From NCBI GenBank assembly GCA_030549335.1, contig CM060198.1, forward strand, positions 40,216,353 through 40,280,352: 64,000 nucleotides of DNA. The letters run 5' to 3'. The notes beneath the pieces were generated by a model, which searched no databases, had not been told where the DNA came from, and worked only from the letters and a program-made list of their open reading frames with translations. Shown in pieces: positions 10,590 through 23,103 of the stretch. How positions within the stretch are numbered: the stretch's first letter is position 1; every line of letters starts with the position of its first letter. Both the position numbers and the translations under genes were made by a program. The stretch comes from Pontederia crassipes. Lineage: Eukaryota; Streptophyta; Magnoliopsida; Commelinales; Pontederiaceae.

Positions 10590-13500
10590 TGCTGAAACTC
10601 ATCCTTCGTGGATTGCAGATTTAGGGGCCACCGACCATGTAGCAAGAGATCGCGGGATCTTCATGGAATTTTGCCGAATAAGTGCGGGGAGCAAATGGAT
10701 TTACGTTGGAAACAACGAAAGAGTTGAAGTTAAAGGCATTGGATCGTGCAAGTTAGAACTTCGCAACGGCCAAATACTTTACCTTCACGACGTTCTATAT
10801 GCTCCAGCTTTTAGATGAAATTTACTTTTTGTTTTAGAATTAGACAAACTTGGTTATGTAATAAGTTTCCAGAGGAAACAAATGACAATATGTCATGACA
10901 ATGTTCTTCTATGCAATGGTTTTCTAAATAATGGTTTCTATGTTTAAATATAGCATCTATTGCTAATAGTTTTTCTTTTATATCATTTGTTGATGTGAAT
11001 GATAGTGCCAACGTTTGGCATGCCAGACTAGGACACATTGGTCAAGATCGAATGAATAGACTTGCTAGAGAAGGCCTCTTGGGGTCTCTCGCAAAAGTTG
11101 ATCTTCCAACTTGTGAGGAATGTCTAGCTGGTAAGAAAACGAGAACACCAATTGGGATGGGAAAACGCGTCGAGTACCCATTACAATTAATCCATTCGGA
11201 TATTTGTGGTCCGATGAATATTCATGCAAGATAATTTTTCTTACTTCATCACATTCATTGATAATTATTCACGTTGCGGCGTCGTATACTTAATTTCTCA
11301 TAAGTCCGAGGCCTTGAATTGTTTTGTACGATTCATGAACATGGCTGAGAATCAAGTGGATCGCAAGATTAAAGTCTTGCGAACCGACTATGGACGTGAA
11401 TATATCTCTGACTTATTCAAGAAGTTATGTGACAAAAGGGTATAGTTACGCAACTAACAGCACCGAGAACTCCGCAACAAAATGGTGTTGCGGAAAGACA
11501 GAATTGTACCTTATTTGATATAGTTCGATCCATGATGGCGCAAGCAAATCTTCCAATTTCATATTAGGGAGATGCGCTATTGACTGCTGCTTACATTTTA
11601 AACCGTGTACCGTCGAAACCCGTTCCTACCGCCTTATGAACTTTGGACAAGCCAAAAACCTAACCTTAGTTATTTGCGCCCTTGGGGTTGCGCAGCCTAT
11701 ATTCTTAACAACTCCCATAAGTATGAGAAGTTGGGTCCTAGAGGGCAGAAATGTATCTTTATAAGATATTGTGAAACCTCCAAGGGCTATGTATTCATAG
11801 GAGAAAGAGAAGATGGTACGGTAACGGAAATCGAAAGTAGAGATGTGACATTCATAGAGAATGAGTTTCCTAAGCAAGGCGAGATTGACAAGGGACTTCT
11901 CCTAGATGAAGAAGAAGATCCTGAGTTGACGGCACAAGCGGATCAACCCGTTGAGGAGTTAGTCTCCTCCATACCATAGCTTGATCCGAGTGGGAGAGAT
12001 TCGCAACCGTCAAGTGATGACCAACCTAAAAGTTCACTTCGACAGACTACCAGAAAACATGTTCCGCATCGACGATTTGAAATCGAAGGACTGCATGAAC
12101 ATGGACCACATGAGGTCAACATAGTAAGTCTGAAAGATGAACTTGAGCCCAAATCTATCAAAGAGGCTCTCTCGTCCCCTGCTAAGGAAGAATGGATTAA
12201 GGCAATGGAGGAAGATTTAGGGTCCATGCAGAAAAATCAAGTCTGGGACTTGATTGATCTCCCGCCAGGTCATAAGGCAATTGGGAATAAATGGGTTCTC
12301 AAAATTAAACGTGGCGTTGATGGATCAATTAAGAGATATAAAGCCCGTCTAGTGGCGAAAGGTTTCACTCAAACTGCGGGTGTTGACTATGAATAAACTT
12401 TTGCACCTGTTGTAAGGTTTGTTTCAATTCGCCTAATATTAGCTATAGTCGCACATATGGACTTAGAATTACATCAAATGGATGTAAAAAATGCATTTTT
12501 CAATGGAGAACTAGATAAGAAAATTTACATGGAGCAACCTCAAGGCTTCGTTGTAAAAGGAGAAGAGCGCAAAGTTTGCAAGCTGCGCCGGTCCATTTAT
12601 GGACGCAAACAATCATCTAGACAGTGGTATCTGAAATTTCATCAGTCAATCGTTTCGTACGGTTATAACATGCCTGATGAAGATCACTGTGTATGTTCAT
12701 AAGTCCGAGGATAATTTTGCTATCCTGACATTATATGTGGATGACATTCTAATAGCTGGAAATAGTAGGGACTATGTCATTACCATTAAGCAATGATCGT
12801 CCTCCATGTTTGAGATGAAGGACATGGGTGAAGCAGCATATATACTCGGTGTGAAAATCCAGCGTGACCGTTCCAAACGACGCCTTGCTTTTCGCAAGAA
12901 TCATATAAAAAGAAGGTTTTGAAACGATTCGGCATGGATAGTTGCAAAACCATTGACACTCCTATTATGAAAGGCAAGGCTTTAAGCTTGGACACGTGCC
13001 CTAAAACTCCAAAGGAACAAAAGGAAATGTCCAATGTTCCCTATGCGAGTGTGGTCGACAGCCTGATGTATGCTATGATGTGTACTTAGTCGGACATATA
13101 TTTTGTCGTGGGTCTAGTTAGTCGATATCAGGCTAATCCGGGACGTCAACACTGGAAGGCGGTGAAGAGAATCATGAGATACCTCAAGGGTACTACATAT
13201 CTTGCACTGTGCTGTCATGGAGGAAGTCTACGACTTGTTGGATTCACAGATGCCGATTGGGTTGGTGACGTTGATGAACGAAAATCCACCTCCGGATACA
13301 CTTTCTTGCTCAGCATTGGTGTTGTTACTTGGAGTAGCAAGAAACAAGATTGTGTAAAACTGTCAACTATGGAGGCAGAATTCATAGCTTGCTTAGTGGC
13401 AGTACAAGAGGCCTTATGGCTTAGAAGATTCCTTCAAAACCTACGGATTTATGAGAATGCATTGAAAAGGATGGTCCTTCACTATCACAATCAAGCAGCC

Positions 13501-13707
13501 ATAGCTTATGTGAAGGACGAGAAATACCATTGCAAAGGAAAGCATATCGACACGAAGTATAAATTTGTACGAAATCAAGAAGTCATAGAGGAGATCTCAG
13601 TTGAGTACATATCAACGTACAATATGGTTGTTGATCCGTTCACCAAAGCATTGCCAAGAGAGGCATTCTTGAGACATGTAAATGCCTTAGGGTTGCGTAG
13701 ATTATAA
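10590..13707 (+). pseudogene. Copia pol remnant (PR, IN, RT, RH)
   Basis: Recognisable parts in order are: protease near 10610 (WIADLGATDHVA, compared with WxxDSGAxxH), the integrase zinc-binding start with VWHARLGH near 11020 and the CEECLAGK motif, the integrase core near 11190-11450 (LIHSDICGPM, FIDNYSRCG), reverse transcriptase from about 12200 (WVLKIKRGVDGSIKRYKARL, QMDVKNAFFNGELD), and RNase H at 13108-13707 (LVGFTDADWVGD, STSGYTFLL, STMEAEFIA). The element is broken in several places. Confidence 0.9.
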
Positions 13708-14563
13708 ATGTAATGGTGTACTCAAATTTTCAATGAATAAGAGATTATTTTTCTTTGATAAATTCATTATTGTTATGCATGTGAAAAGTATGTCGATCAG
13801 GCCTAAATTTGTTCACTCACACGAACAAATATTTTCGGCGCTCACGAAGATAGCAAGGGGAATGAACTATGTGAGTCAGTGTGTGATTGTTAAAACATGA
13901 GTTTTAGTACCTCAATGTCGCCTGTTTTAGAGAAAGGGAGGCCAGATACGAGATACAAATTTGACGCTATTGGATAGCGAGCAATTTAGAAACTCGGGTC
14001 AGGCATTGAAAGTTAGCGACTGGACTTAAGTCTGCGCGGTGTATAAATTAAACAGAGCTAGACATACTCTCCTTTAGTGGGAGTCTCCACCGTAGTACTT
14101 GTATTTAGTACCAAGTATGCAAAGTCGACCTAGAGAGACATGATGAATTGATTAGTTCGATGGTCATCATGGTGTGAGTCTCTGGCAGATGATTCATTTG
14201 CACGTGCCCTTAGACTCTTGACTATGTCTTAAGGAAAGGAATTAGTGCTTGCTACTTTAGCGGGGTACTCAAAGGTGAAAAGCAAAGTAGCCTATCGAGC
14301 CACGTCTAGGAAAATAGCTAATTCACTACTAAGAGACATGAGGACGAGGGAAAGAACTGTTATGAGCTGCATTAAACTTTCATGTACAATTGGCCAACTA
14401 TTTTTTGAAAATAGTGTATGTGAAAGACAGTTACCACAGAGCAAGACATACGTTGTCTTGGCTATGCTATGTGTGAGCTATCATGAATCCCTAACGGCAT
14501 GACATACGCTTTAGAGATAGTTGAGCGATTGAATCTTAACAGGCATCTTTCTAGCTCCTATAA

Positions 14564-14933
14564 AAAAGCGTGCTTGTACTCGTGGGTCGCACGGCACGTT
14601 TACCAATTCTGGATAAATGAAAGTACAATGCCCAATGAGACACGCCATCATACGCGTGATGGACGCGTGTGATGCGTTCTGCCTAACTTGTCGCCCAAGT
14701 CTCCCTACCTTATAAAAGGAGACCCATAGCATAGGTCTCAAACATACTTTCACAAAGGTTTGTCCAGAGTACTTGTACTGTGGCAAAGAGTTCCGTTCCC
14801 CAGAGGTTCGGTTCCCGATCCCGAGGTACAAGTGCGTTCGTCAAGAGTTCGTGGAAAAGTTTCGATGATCCGCTTTTGCTGCAAGAGGTATTCCGCAATC
14901 TCTAGAATTTATATCTATTATAAATTCTAATCA
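14564..14933 (+). repeat. 3' LTR of the Copia element
   Basis: Aligns to the 5' LTR from about 14639 to the end. Its left boundary is estimated from the 5' LTR length because the first part has diverged or been replaced. Confidence 0.7.
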
Positions 14934-15252
14934 TTTGAATAGATCTGATTCTTGCCCTCTCTTTCAAGATTATTCCATGTCCAAAGCATGATGAACATGA
15001 TTGATATGTTATTGATCATGATTGGTCTGTTTTTGAATGATTGTATGATTTCTTGTACGAAATTGATTGATATTGTTGTTGATCTGCTTGGATGATTGTT
15101 AGGAAGTAGAATTTAAGTTATAGTGAAGTTTTGTTAAGGATTGAAGAAATTTTTGAGTTGAATTCGGCCAAAACCCCCATCGTCACGGCCGTACCACCTT
15201 ATGGCACGCTCGTGCCCCTATCATCACGGTCGTGCCACCCTATTAGCACACA
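14934..15252 (+). repeat. Repeat A, copy 2, second segment
   Basis: Lies between the Copia and Athila-like insertions and matches about 2100-2300 of copy 1, including the string GGAAGTAGAATTTAAGTTAT against GGAGTTAGGAATTAGATTAG. Near 15180-15250 it holds GTCACGGCCGT and CACGGTCGTGCC dyads, which continue beyond the inserted element at 20693. Confidence 0.6.
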
Positions 15253-16588
15253 GATGCGGACTTAGAAACACTAGCAAGTGCATTAATCGTTCAAGTAATA
15301 AAATGATGAGTATAAAGTATCGTTCCCACGAGGAAAAGAAATAATTAATAACTTCTCTTACTTATGAATTGAGAAAAAAATAACTCTATGTTTTGTAAAA
15401 ATAAGAAGAGTAAATAATATAAATATAGAGTTATGATTAATGGGGTTTAAAAGTATAGAATTGATGAACATGATTTTATCTTAATTAATACCACTACTCA
15501 TGTACGAATTCTAGACAAAAGATGATGAATTAATAAAGTAAAATTCCCAAATTTATTTAACCAATATTTCAGGCTTTAAATCCTATTTTGAAGTCAACAA
15601 AAGAGATTAACCCTTTCGGTTTTTAATCTAATTTATTAGATTTCAAAATGCGCTCAACTGGAATATAAAGTTAAGGGCTTGCTCAAGTCACCTTAATAAC
15701 AACACAATTGGGTCTCTTGCGATTTTTCCAATAGTGGCATGTAAGAGGAAAAATTAGAAAAAAACTCTAGAGAATCTAAACAACTTTTCAGATAGTAAAA
15801 AGATTCAAAGGAATAAATCTCAGGCAACAATTAATAAAATCATCAAACATGCTATTGATCCATCAACTAATCGTACGAAGAATTCATAAAGAATAGAGTT
15901 CAATTAAGAAAATCCTAAAGAACTACTCCATAAACCTAGAGTATATAAATCTAAATAATGTTTCAGGAAAAGGATAGAGAACAAGAAGAACTACTCCTGA
16001 TTCTACCGTCCTCTCTCGAGTTTCCGGCAGAACTTTGTTGTAGCCTCTGGATCTCCTTCACCAAGCCTTCAACATGTGATTTCTGCCCTCCAAAGATGTT
16101 CTTCCAATTGATTTGGGGTCTCCTTAAATAGTTTTCCCGTGGCATAGCTCAACAACCCAAAATCTTATAAAAAATGTGGATAAAAATGACTTAAAATTAT
16201 CAACAGACCGTCATCACGGCCGTGAAAGGCTTTGTCATGGCTGTGACAGAAGGCTGTCAAGGCTGAAAAATAGCCATTTTTTTGCTGGAAATCTCTCTGT
16301 CACGGCCGTGATAGTAACAGCCAAATTTCTACTTGCAGGATCTTCCTGTCACGGCCATGACTAGAGCTGTCACGATCGTGACAGTCTTCTGAGCTGTTTT
16401 CGGTCTTTTCTTGCCTTGATTTCGACGTTTTCTCATATCCTGCCATAAATAATTTCTATATTTAGGTAGAAATCAAATCTAAAGGAAATTATATGAAAAC
16501 AAATCAAAACTCCTCATTTTCTAAACATAAAAACATTCTAAAATGCTAATCAAATGACCTAAACTAATGCATGATTTGTCGTGCATCA
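15253..16588 (-). repeat. 3' LTR of Athila-like element
   Basis: 1336 bp and near-identical to 19388-20692. It contains a GTCACGGCCGTGAC-type array (16200-16395) and a TATA-like box on the minus strand at about 16122-16131. Confidence 0.9.
16200..16395. repeat. GTCACGGCCGTGAC-type dyad array
   Basis: Repeated self-complementary motifs such as CGTCATCACGGCCGTGAA, CTGTCACGGCCGTGATAG, CTGTCACGGCCATGAC and CTGTCACGATCGTGACAG, spaced 20-60 bp apart. In element orientation the cluster lies about 75 bp upstream of the TATA-like box. Confidence 0.85.
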
Positions 16589-17829
16589 AATACCCCCAAG
16601 CTTAATATTTTGCTTGTCCTCAAGCAAATTTCAAATAAAGTACATGGCTCCATCATGAAACCAATAATTTTCTCCCACTGTCCTTTTATACGACCATCAC
16701 TAGAGTATCTATTCTCAACTAATACCCAGCTTTGCAGAATTCTTAGTATTTAAACATGTCTTTTCTGCATATCTATAAATAATATTAGTCAATCTCATAA
16801 GAGTATCAATATTGAATCACAAGTCTTTAAGGAGCTTATTTTCATACTATTATCATTTCACATTTCAACATTAATATTTTTTTTTATTTCACTTAAGAAT
16901 TTAGTAATCCTCCATATTGCACAAAGTGGTCCATGTAACGGGCTTTCGACCGACAAATCCCATAACAGATGCCCTTAGGTCACCAGGCAAGAATCTCCTA
17001 CGGATCTAATCACCCGGACACGCCAAGGTTCCAGAGGGTACTTTATACTTTTCACTTTAACTGTTGGAGCTCAACTAGCTCTCTTTTCATTTTCACTTTT
17101 TGCATTAAAATTATATAGCATAATTATAAGCTCCAAAAAGACTTTATGTTTTCAATAAAGATGCAATTATAATAAAGACTTAAATAATAGAGAAATTTAT
17201 TATTTAAAAGCTAGTCCTTCTACTTAGCAAGAAACTCAATCCAAATCCCAATACTCTGGAGATACCCGATAAAAAGAAACAATGATTGAATTTCATAGAT
17301 TAAGTGATGTTCTGAAAATAAGTTTAAAAGACAATAAAATAATAAACAAGAAGAAATAAGATGGCACAAAATTTTTTTTTTGAAAATTTTCATAATTAGA
17401 TGCATGCCAAACAAAATAAGATGATCGATTCAAAATGTTGAAAATAGACATGCCATGCAAATGAAACAAGACTAAGTCCCTCCTCCAAGCTTGAACAACT
17501 GAGAGAAGAAAAATACATAAGTGGAAAAATGTAAAGGAGAAGAAACGACCAAAGCTTAGTCTTCTGGAGGTGGTGATGGCGAGAAGGGTGTTCTGTGGCT
17601 AAGTCTGTGATCTAGGTCAGCATTATAAGCAGAAATATGGTAAGCTTGGTTTCTGCCGTGACTGAGACAGAATGAATATCCTTCAGGTCTTGAGAACGGT
17701 TGCGAAAGCAGCCGTAACCGAAGTTTTTCTTGAACATGAGCATAACTAAGTTAATATCAAATCTACTCCACAACTAAGAAACTAAAAGAAGTAAAGAGAA
17801 AAGGGTTTAGGCAGTGTAGTTCTAAGTTA

Positions 17830-19130
17830 TAGTCGTTAGCTTGACTTTCGGCCTTGTCTCCTTCAAGGGTCTAAAAAGGGCATTGAGTGGCCACTTATTA
17901 AGGTGATTGAATTCGCTTGCTCTCTTAGATTTTTCTCTGTATTGCTAGGCAAGCTCCCTGGCTGTCTTCCAGATACCATGTTTGCCAATTGTCCTATCTG
18001 TGTTTCTAAGTTTTTGATTGATGCATCTTGATTAGTAAATTTGGTCTCCACAGTGAGGATGAACTTTGATAAGACATTTTCCAAATCACTTTTTGGTTCG
18101 GTATAAGGTTGATAAGCAGGTGTTGTGCTGACCTCCTATTATTCACCCAAGAGTAATTAGGAGGAGCCCTTTGCCCACTATTGTAAGCATTTCCTCCAAC
18201 ATTGTTCCTGAAAGTATTATTAGAAACAAAGTTAGCATCCTCAAAATTTTGCTGATTAAAATTTATACCTGCTTGGCATTCATGATTAGGATGTCCCCCT
18301 CTACACACGTCACATGTGATGTTCGAAACCTTTTTGATAGATCTTTGAGTCATCAACATATCCATTTTCTTTGCTAAGGCATCTAACTGGGCTTGAATGT
18401 GGGTAGCCTTATCAACTTCATAAAGTCCAGCCTTCTTTGCCTTTGAGTTTTGCCAATTGTTCAAGGCAAGATTGTTGAATAACTTATAAAGATCTTCAGG
18501 GGATCTATCAGCAATGGTTCCTCCAACAGTGGTGTCGATCTTGTCCTTTATCTTTGCTGAGGCCCCATTGTAAAAGTATTGTATTTGTGGGTAAAGAGGG
18601 ATGTTATGATTTGGAACTTTACTGACGAGATCCTTGAACCTATCCCAAGCTTCATGCATAGACTCTTATCCTGCTAGCAAAAAGAAGAAACTTCATATAA
18701 GCATCTAGCAGCTTTTTGTGGTGGACAGTACTTGTTAATGAATGCTTGACACATTTCTTCCCAATTTGTTATGGTTCCTATCGGCAATGTAGTGAGCCAA
18801 GTATAAGCTTTTCCTTTCAAAGAAAAAGAAAAAAATCTTAGAAGAACTGCATCATCTATTACTCCCTGAAATTTGTAAGTTGAACATAATTGGACAAATT
18901 TCGTAATGTGCTCGAATGGATGTTCATCTCTATCTCCCCTACATTGTGTGTTTGATATCATTTGAACTGTTCCCTACTGGATTTGAAATTTGTTAGCACC
19001 AATTTCAGGGAGTGTAATACTCCCTCTTTCATCAATCATTGGTCGCATGGTGTAATCTCTCTAGTTCTATACATAGGTGGAGGTGGTGGTAATTGGTTCT
19101 CAATCTGCCTTTGTTGATCTGCCATGTTAA
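17830..19130 (-). pseudogene. Athila-like gag remnant
   Basis: A gag-type polypeptide relic. The capsid region contains HPFEHITKFVQLCSTYKFQG and LKGKAYTWLTTLP, a later segment AWDRFKDLVSKVPNH, then FYNGASAKIKDKIDTTVGGT, all characteristic of Athila/Tat gag. A CCHC-like zinc knuckle (CDVCRGGHPNHEC) lies near 18290-18330, and the tail region KNLETQIGQLANMVSGRQPG lies near 18000. No protease or polymerase follows. The element is broken. Confidence 0.85.
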
Positions 19131-19361
19131 CAATAGTAGAAATTTTCTTCTTCAGACTTTTGACAGTTCTCTCTATTTCAGGATCAAACACTAGTGGTTT
19201 GTTTGAACTTCGTGTATTATGACTATGTCCTAAGGCACTAGTGCTAGAATCCTCCAGGATGTGTGGATTATGAACTCTTCAATTCCTGCAACCACACCAA
19301 TACAAATGAATGGTCATAATTCTCAAATTAATAAGTAAGATAAGAAATTAATTATTAACAA

Positions 19362-19380
19362 GTCCACGACAATGGCACCA
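19362..19380 (-). other. Primer-binding site (tRNA-Asp type)
   Basis: On the minus strand, TGGTGCCATTGTCGTGGAC starts seven bases from the LTR. It resembles the usual TGGCGCCGTTGTCGGGGA site for plant tRNA-Asp used by Athila/Tat elements. Confidence 0.8.
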
Positions 19381-19387
19381 AAAACTG

Positions 19388-20692
19388 GATGCGGACTTAG
19401 AAACACTAGCAAGTGCATTAATCGTTCAAGTAATAAAATGATGAGTATAAAGTATCGTTCCCACGAGGAAAAGAAATAATTAATAACTTCTCTTACTTAT
19501 GAATTGAGAAAAAAATAACTCTGTGTTTTCTAAAAATAAGAAGAGTAAATAATATAAATATAGAGTTATGATTAATGGGGTTTAAAAGTATAGAATTGAT
19601 TAATATGATTTTATCTTAATTAATATCACTACTCATGTACGAATTCTAGACAAAAGATGATGAATTAATAAAGTAAAATTCCCAAATTTATTTAACCAAT
19701 ATTTCAGGCTTTAAATCCTATTTTGAAGTCAACAAAAGAGATTAACCCTCTCGGTTTTTAATCTAATTTATTAGATTTCAAAATGCGCTCAACTGGAATA
19801 TAAAGTTAAGGGCTTGCTCAATTCACCTTAACAACAACACAATTGGGTCTCTTGCGATTTCCCCAAGAGTGGCATGTAAGAGGAAAAATAAAAAAAAACT
19901 GTAGAGAATCTAAAAACTTCTTTTCAGATAGTAAAAAGATTCAAAGGAATAAATCTCAGGCAACAATTAATAAAATCATCAAACATGCTATTGATCCATC
20001 AACTAATCGTATGAAGAATTTATAAAGAATAGAGTTCAATTAAGAAAATCCTAAAGAACTACTCCATAAACCTAGAGTACATCAATCTAAATAATGTTTC
20101 AGGAAAAGGATAGAGAACAAGAAGAACTACTCCTGATTCTACCGTCCTCTCTCGAGTTTCCGGCAGAACTTTGTTGTAGCCTCTGGATCTCCTTCACCAA
20201 GCCTTCAACCTGTGATTTCTGCCCTCCAAAGATGTTCTTCCAATTGATTTGGGGTCTCCTTAAATAGTTTTCCCGTAGCATAGCTCAACAACCCGAAATC
20301 TTATAAAAAATGTGGATAAAAATGGCTTAAAATTGTCTAACAGACTGTCGTCATGACTGTGAAAGGCTCTGTCACGGCCGTGACAGAAGGCTGTCAATGA
20401 TAAAAAATAGCCACTTTTTTGCTGGAAATCTCTCTGTCACGTCCGTGGCAGAAACTGTCACGGCCATGACAAGAACTGTCACGGCCGTGACAGTCTTTTG
20501 AGCCATTTTAGGTCTTTTCTTGTCTTGATTTCGACATTTTCTCCTACCATGAATAATTTTCAGATTTTGGTAGAAATCAAATCTAAAAGAAATTATATGA
20601 AAACAAATCAAAACTCCTCCTTTTCTAAACATAAAAACATTCTAAAATGCTAATCAAATGACCTAAACTAATGCATGATTTGTCATGCATCA
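19388..20692 (-). repeat. 5' LTR of Athila-like element
   Basis: 1305 bp, with a dyad array at 20340-20500 and a TATA-like box on the minus strand at about 20259-20268. Confidence 0.9.
20340..20500. repeat. GTCACGGCCGTGAC-type dyad array
   Basis: Copies include CTGTCACGGCCGTGACAG (twice), CTGTCACGTCCGTGGCAG and CTGTCACGGCCATGAC. The cluster starts about 72 bp upstream, in element sense, of the TATA-like box, the same arrangement as in the other LTR. Confidence 0.85.
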
Positions 20693-21000
20693 CACGCCCA
20701 TGCCATCGCCCGACCAAACCCAAGTAAAAGATCGGTCGACCGAGCTCCCAAGCCATCACAGCCATGCCACCCCTTTGGCATGCCCGTGCCATTATAAAAT
20801 TCAGCTAGCTCAGAACCGGTCGACCGGCCATTTGAATCGGTCGACCGCCCTTATGCTCAGTCACGGTTGTGCCACCCTTTTAGCATGTCTGTGCCACCCT
20901 TCTAGCACATCTGTGTCATCCCCTTGCATACCACCTTCCTAGAACACCCATGCCATCTTATGGCACAACCATGCCATCCTTATCAGCATGGTCATGCCAA
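20693..21000. repeat. Mixed dyad array (both motif types)
   Basis: ATCGGTCGACCGAGC, ACCGGTCGACCGGCC and ATCGGTCGACCGCCC stand among GTGCCACCCTT-type units with CACGG or CATGCC cores (GCCATGCCACCC, GGCATGCCCGTGCC, TCACGGTTGTGCCACCC). This is the only array in the window where both motif types are clearly mixed. Confidence 0.75.
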
Positions 21001-22095
21001 GCTATAGAATAACCCCTTTTTACATTCATCCTTTTTCCTCGATTTTTATGTAATTATTGTCTATTTGCCTTATGATTAATCATGATTATGACTGATTTTA
21101 ATGCCATGTCCTCACTGAGATCCATACCTAATGAAGATTTGAATTCTTTTAATGATTTACCCTCCTACTATCTTTTTGGCCTCCATTGCATGAAGAATAA
21201 GAATAACAAGTTTCTAAAGTGATAAATAAGATAAGATGGAAGATGAATAATGGGTTGCCAGTTCAAGCCAAGTGTCTCAAGATAAGGGTCACTCCCTTGG
21301 TCGTCATTTGATCACCCATTGACCGCACAAGGCTATATCATTTGCTCGGCATACCCCAAGAATCTAAAGGCAGCTAAAGTCACCAAGTTTCCAAGCATGA
21401 TGCATGAATAAGAAGTATGTACAAGTAAAGCAAGCATGAATGTCAAGTCAAGTATCATTATGATTTATGTCAGGATTAATAAGCCTACTCTTGATTCCAA
21501 ATTTATTATGTCTCATCATGATCTTACTTCTTATCGAGATTTATTGGCTCTTATTATTCTGATGATTCCATGCTCAATCCCAGGCCAAGATAAGTTATGT
21601 CATCTTTCTGATTTATACTATTTAAAATTATGCACTGTATACTCTTACTAGTTCCCCACAGGGCTATAAAGCTTATGGGAGGACCTCCTCCCCATGTTTG
21701 ATTTCCACAGGGCCAGGTCAGTGGTGGTGTTGAGTTGGTGTGCGACAATGCTCGGGCGACTATAAAGCCCATGAACAACAGGGCCTATTTAGTTACTTAT
21801 TTTTCCTTCTACATTTATGAATCTATGATGTAAACCTTATGATATTCTTTTAGAGATGATGTAGCCATTCAGAACTTCTGCAACTTATGTTATTTTTCTT
21901 CATTTTATTATTCTTTCCACTGACGTATCTCAGTTTTTGTCTAAGACTTTGTCAACACGATAGTCAACATCATAGCATTAGTAGCGTCTCTGGGTTGGTC
22001 TTTTTTCGATGGAACAATAGTTATTAATAGTTTTTCTACATCATTTATGAAATAATATTTTTGGCATTGTTCTCACAAGTAATCATTATTTTTTT
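20693..22095 (+). repeat. Repeat A, copy 2, third segment
   Basis: Resumes repeat A after the Athila-like insertion. It begins with a mixed dyad array (20693-21000) and then matches copy 1 from about 2700 to 3190, including the GGGAGGACCTCCTCCCC string near 21678. From about 21740 the two copies diverge. The boundary with the following Sirevirus-like LTR is near 22095. Confidence 0.6.
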
Positions 22096-23103
22096 ACGAA
22101 AGCTTAAAATCAATTCATTAATCCTTTTAAATCAATGCAATTCAGATCATAAACATAATATGAGAGTGTGTGTGAGAGTGAGAATACAAACACAGTGCGC
22201 AGATGATTGTTGACGAGGTTCGGCCACACATTGGCCTACTCCCTGCTTCGACTTCTCGACCTCGAGACTGTCAGAGATTCCACTAAACTCTTCCTTTCTT
22301 CCAAATGGGGCAAGGAAGAAAAACCCTTTACATCAACCACCTTTTCTCCGCTTCGAGAGGCAAGGGAAACCTCTTCTCCTAAGAAGCTAATCTTTTCTCT
22401 CGATCAAGAGGTAAGATTTGGAATCTCTTTCACAGAGGAGCTCTCGTAATCTTTCTGAGAATGATCTCTCTTTTACAATAGAATGATCACAAGAAGTGAA
22501 GAGAGAAAGAAAAGAGAATTTAAAATGATAACCTAAAGGAAAATGGTTTACTTTTGATTTCTTGAAGTTTTGCTTAAATGTTTCGATGGATGTCTTTGCT
22601 TCTGTCTTTAGCACTCCTTTTATAGGCTTCAGCATGTGAAAATTTTGACCAGAATTTATTTCACAATTTTTCTCATTCAAATATAGCCATTACTATTCAT
22701 TCCAGTCCAGGACTGGTCGACCACATTAATGGACCGGTCGACCGGTCCATATGACCATTGCGCTTTATTCATTCTCTGACCATAGCTGGTCGTTTGATCG
22801 AACTATCGACCAGTATTGTTTCGACCGGCCTTCTTTGTTTTGACCAGCAGGTTGATCGACCTGCACTATTTTGAGCAGAACGTTTTGCATAGTTATCGAC
22901 TTAGATAATTTTGGATTTTATGAATAGCTAACATGATTCTCTACAATTTTGATATTCATCATTCATCCAAAATGATGAGACCCCAATTATTTAATCAAAA
23001 TTTAGTGCATGAAGTTATCATTTTTTCAGCATTTAACTTTAATCTTTTCAGGTTTGTATCATCAAAATATTATTTTATATGGTATTAAAATTTTGATCCA
23101 ACA
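22096..23103 (-). repeat. 3' LTR of Sirevirus-like element (incomplete)
   Basis: Matches 25235-26206. In sense orientation it starts TGTTGGATCAAAATTTTAAT directly after a polypurine tract. A GGTCGACC-type array lies at about 22705-22870, and the TATA-like CCTATAAAAGG lies at about 22612-22626 on the minus strand. Confidence 0.85.
22705..22870. repeat. GGTCGACC-type dyad array
   Basis: Motifs ACTGGTCGACCAC, ACCGGTCGACCGGTCC, GGTCGTTTGATCGAACTATC and CGACCGGCC. In element orientation the cluster ends about 85 bp upstream of the TATA-like box. Confidence 0.8.

Larger units (their letters stand above)
7850..14933 (+). mobile_element. Ty1/copia LTR retrotransposon, broken but full length
   Basis: A fossil of about 7.1 kb in sense orientation. 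Parts in order are: 5' LTR, a tRNA-Met type primer-binding site, an unusually long leader (8232-9687), gag with a zinc knuckle, protease, integrase, reverse transcriptase, RNase H, a long 3' non-coding stretch (13708-14560), and 3' LTR. The order integrase before reverse transcriptase marks it as Copia. It is flanked by the 5-bp direct repeat ATTTG. The LTRs differ by roughly 10 percent by eye, which suggests an insertion a few million years old if a typical plant rate holds. The coding part carries several breaks and is not functional. Confidence 0.9.
15253..20692 (-). mobile_element. Athila-like gypsy element, gag-only (non-autonomous)
   Basis: A fossil of about 5.4 kb with two LTRs of about 1.3 kb. 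In sense (minus) orientation it has a 5' LTR at 19388-20692, a primer-binding site matching plant tRNA-Asp, gag at about 19130-17830, about 1.2 kb of non-coding DNA, a TTGAGGACAAGCAA dyad with a GGGGG polypurine tract typical of Athila/Tat elements, and a 3' LTR. No pol domain is present, so it would depend on a relative for movement. LTRs begin TGATGC and end near GCATC. The flanks CACAC and CACGC look like a decayed 5-bp duplication. LTR divergence is about 3 percent by eye, the youngest datable insertion here. Confidence 0.85.

Noticed and set aside
15963-16145. 60-codon minus-strand frame repeated at 20099-20281
   Set aside because: It looks conserved only because both copies lie in the near-identical Athila-like LTRs. 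It spans the TATA-like box, so it is unlikely to be a gene.
16200-16395. Regularly spaced palindromes resembling a CRISPR array
   Set aside because: Repeats are imperfect and unevenly spaced, the spacers are related to one another, no cas genes are present, and the setting is a plant retrotransposon LTR.
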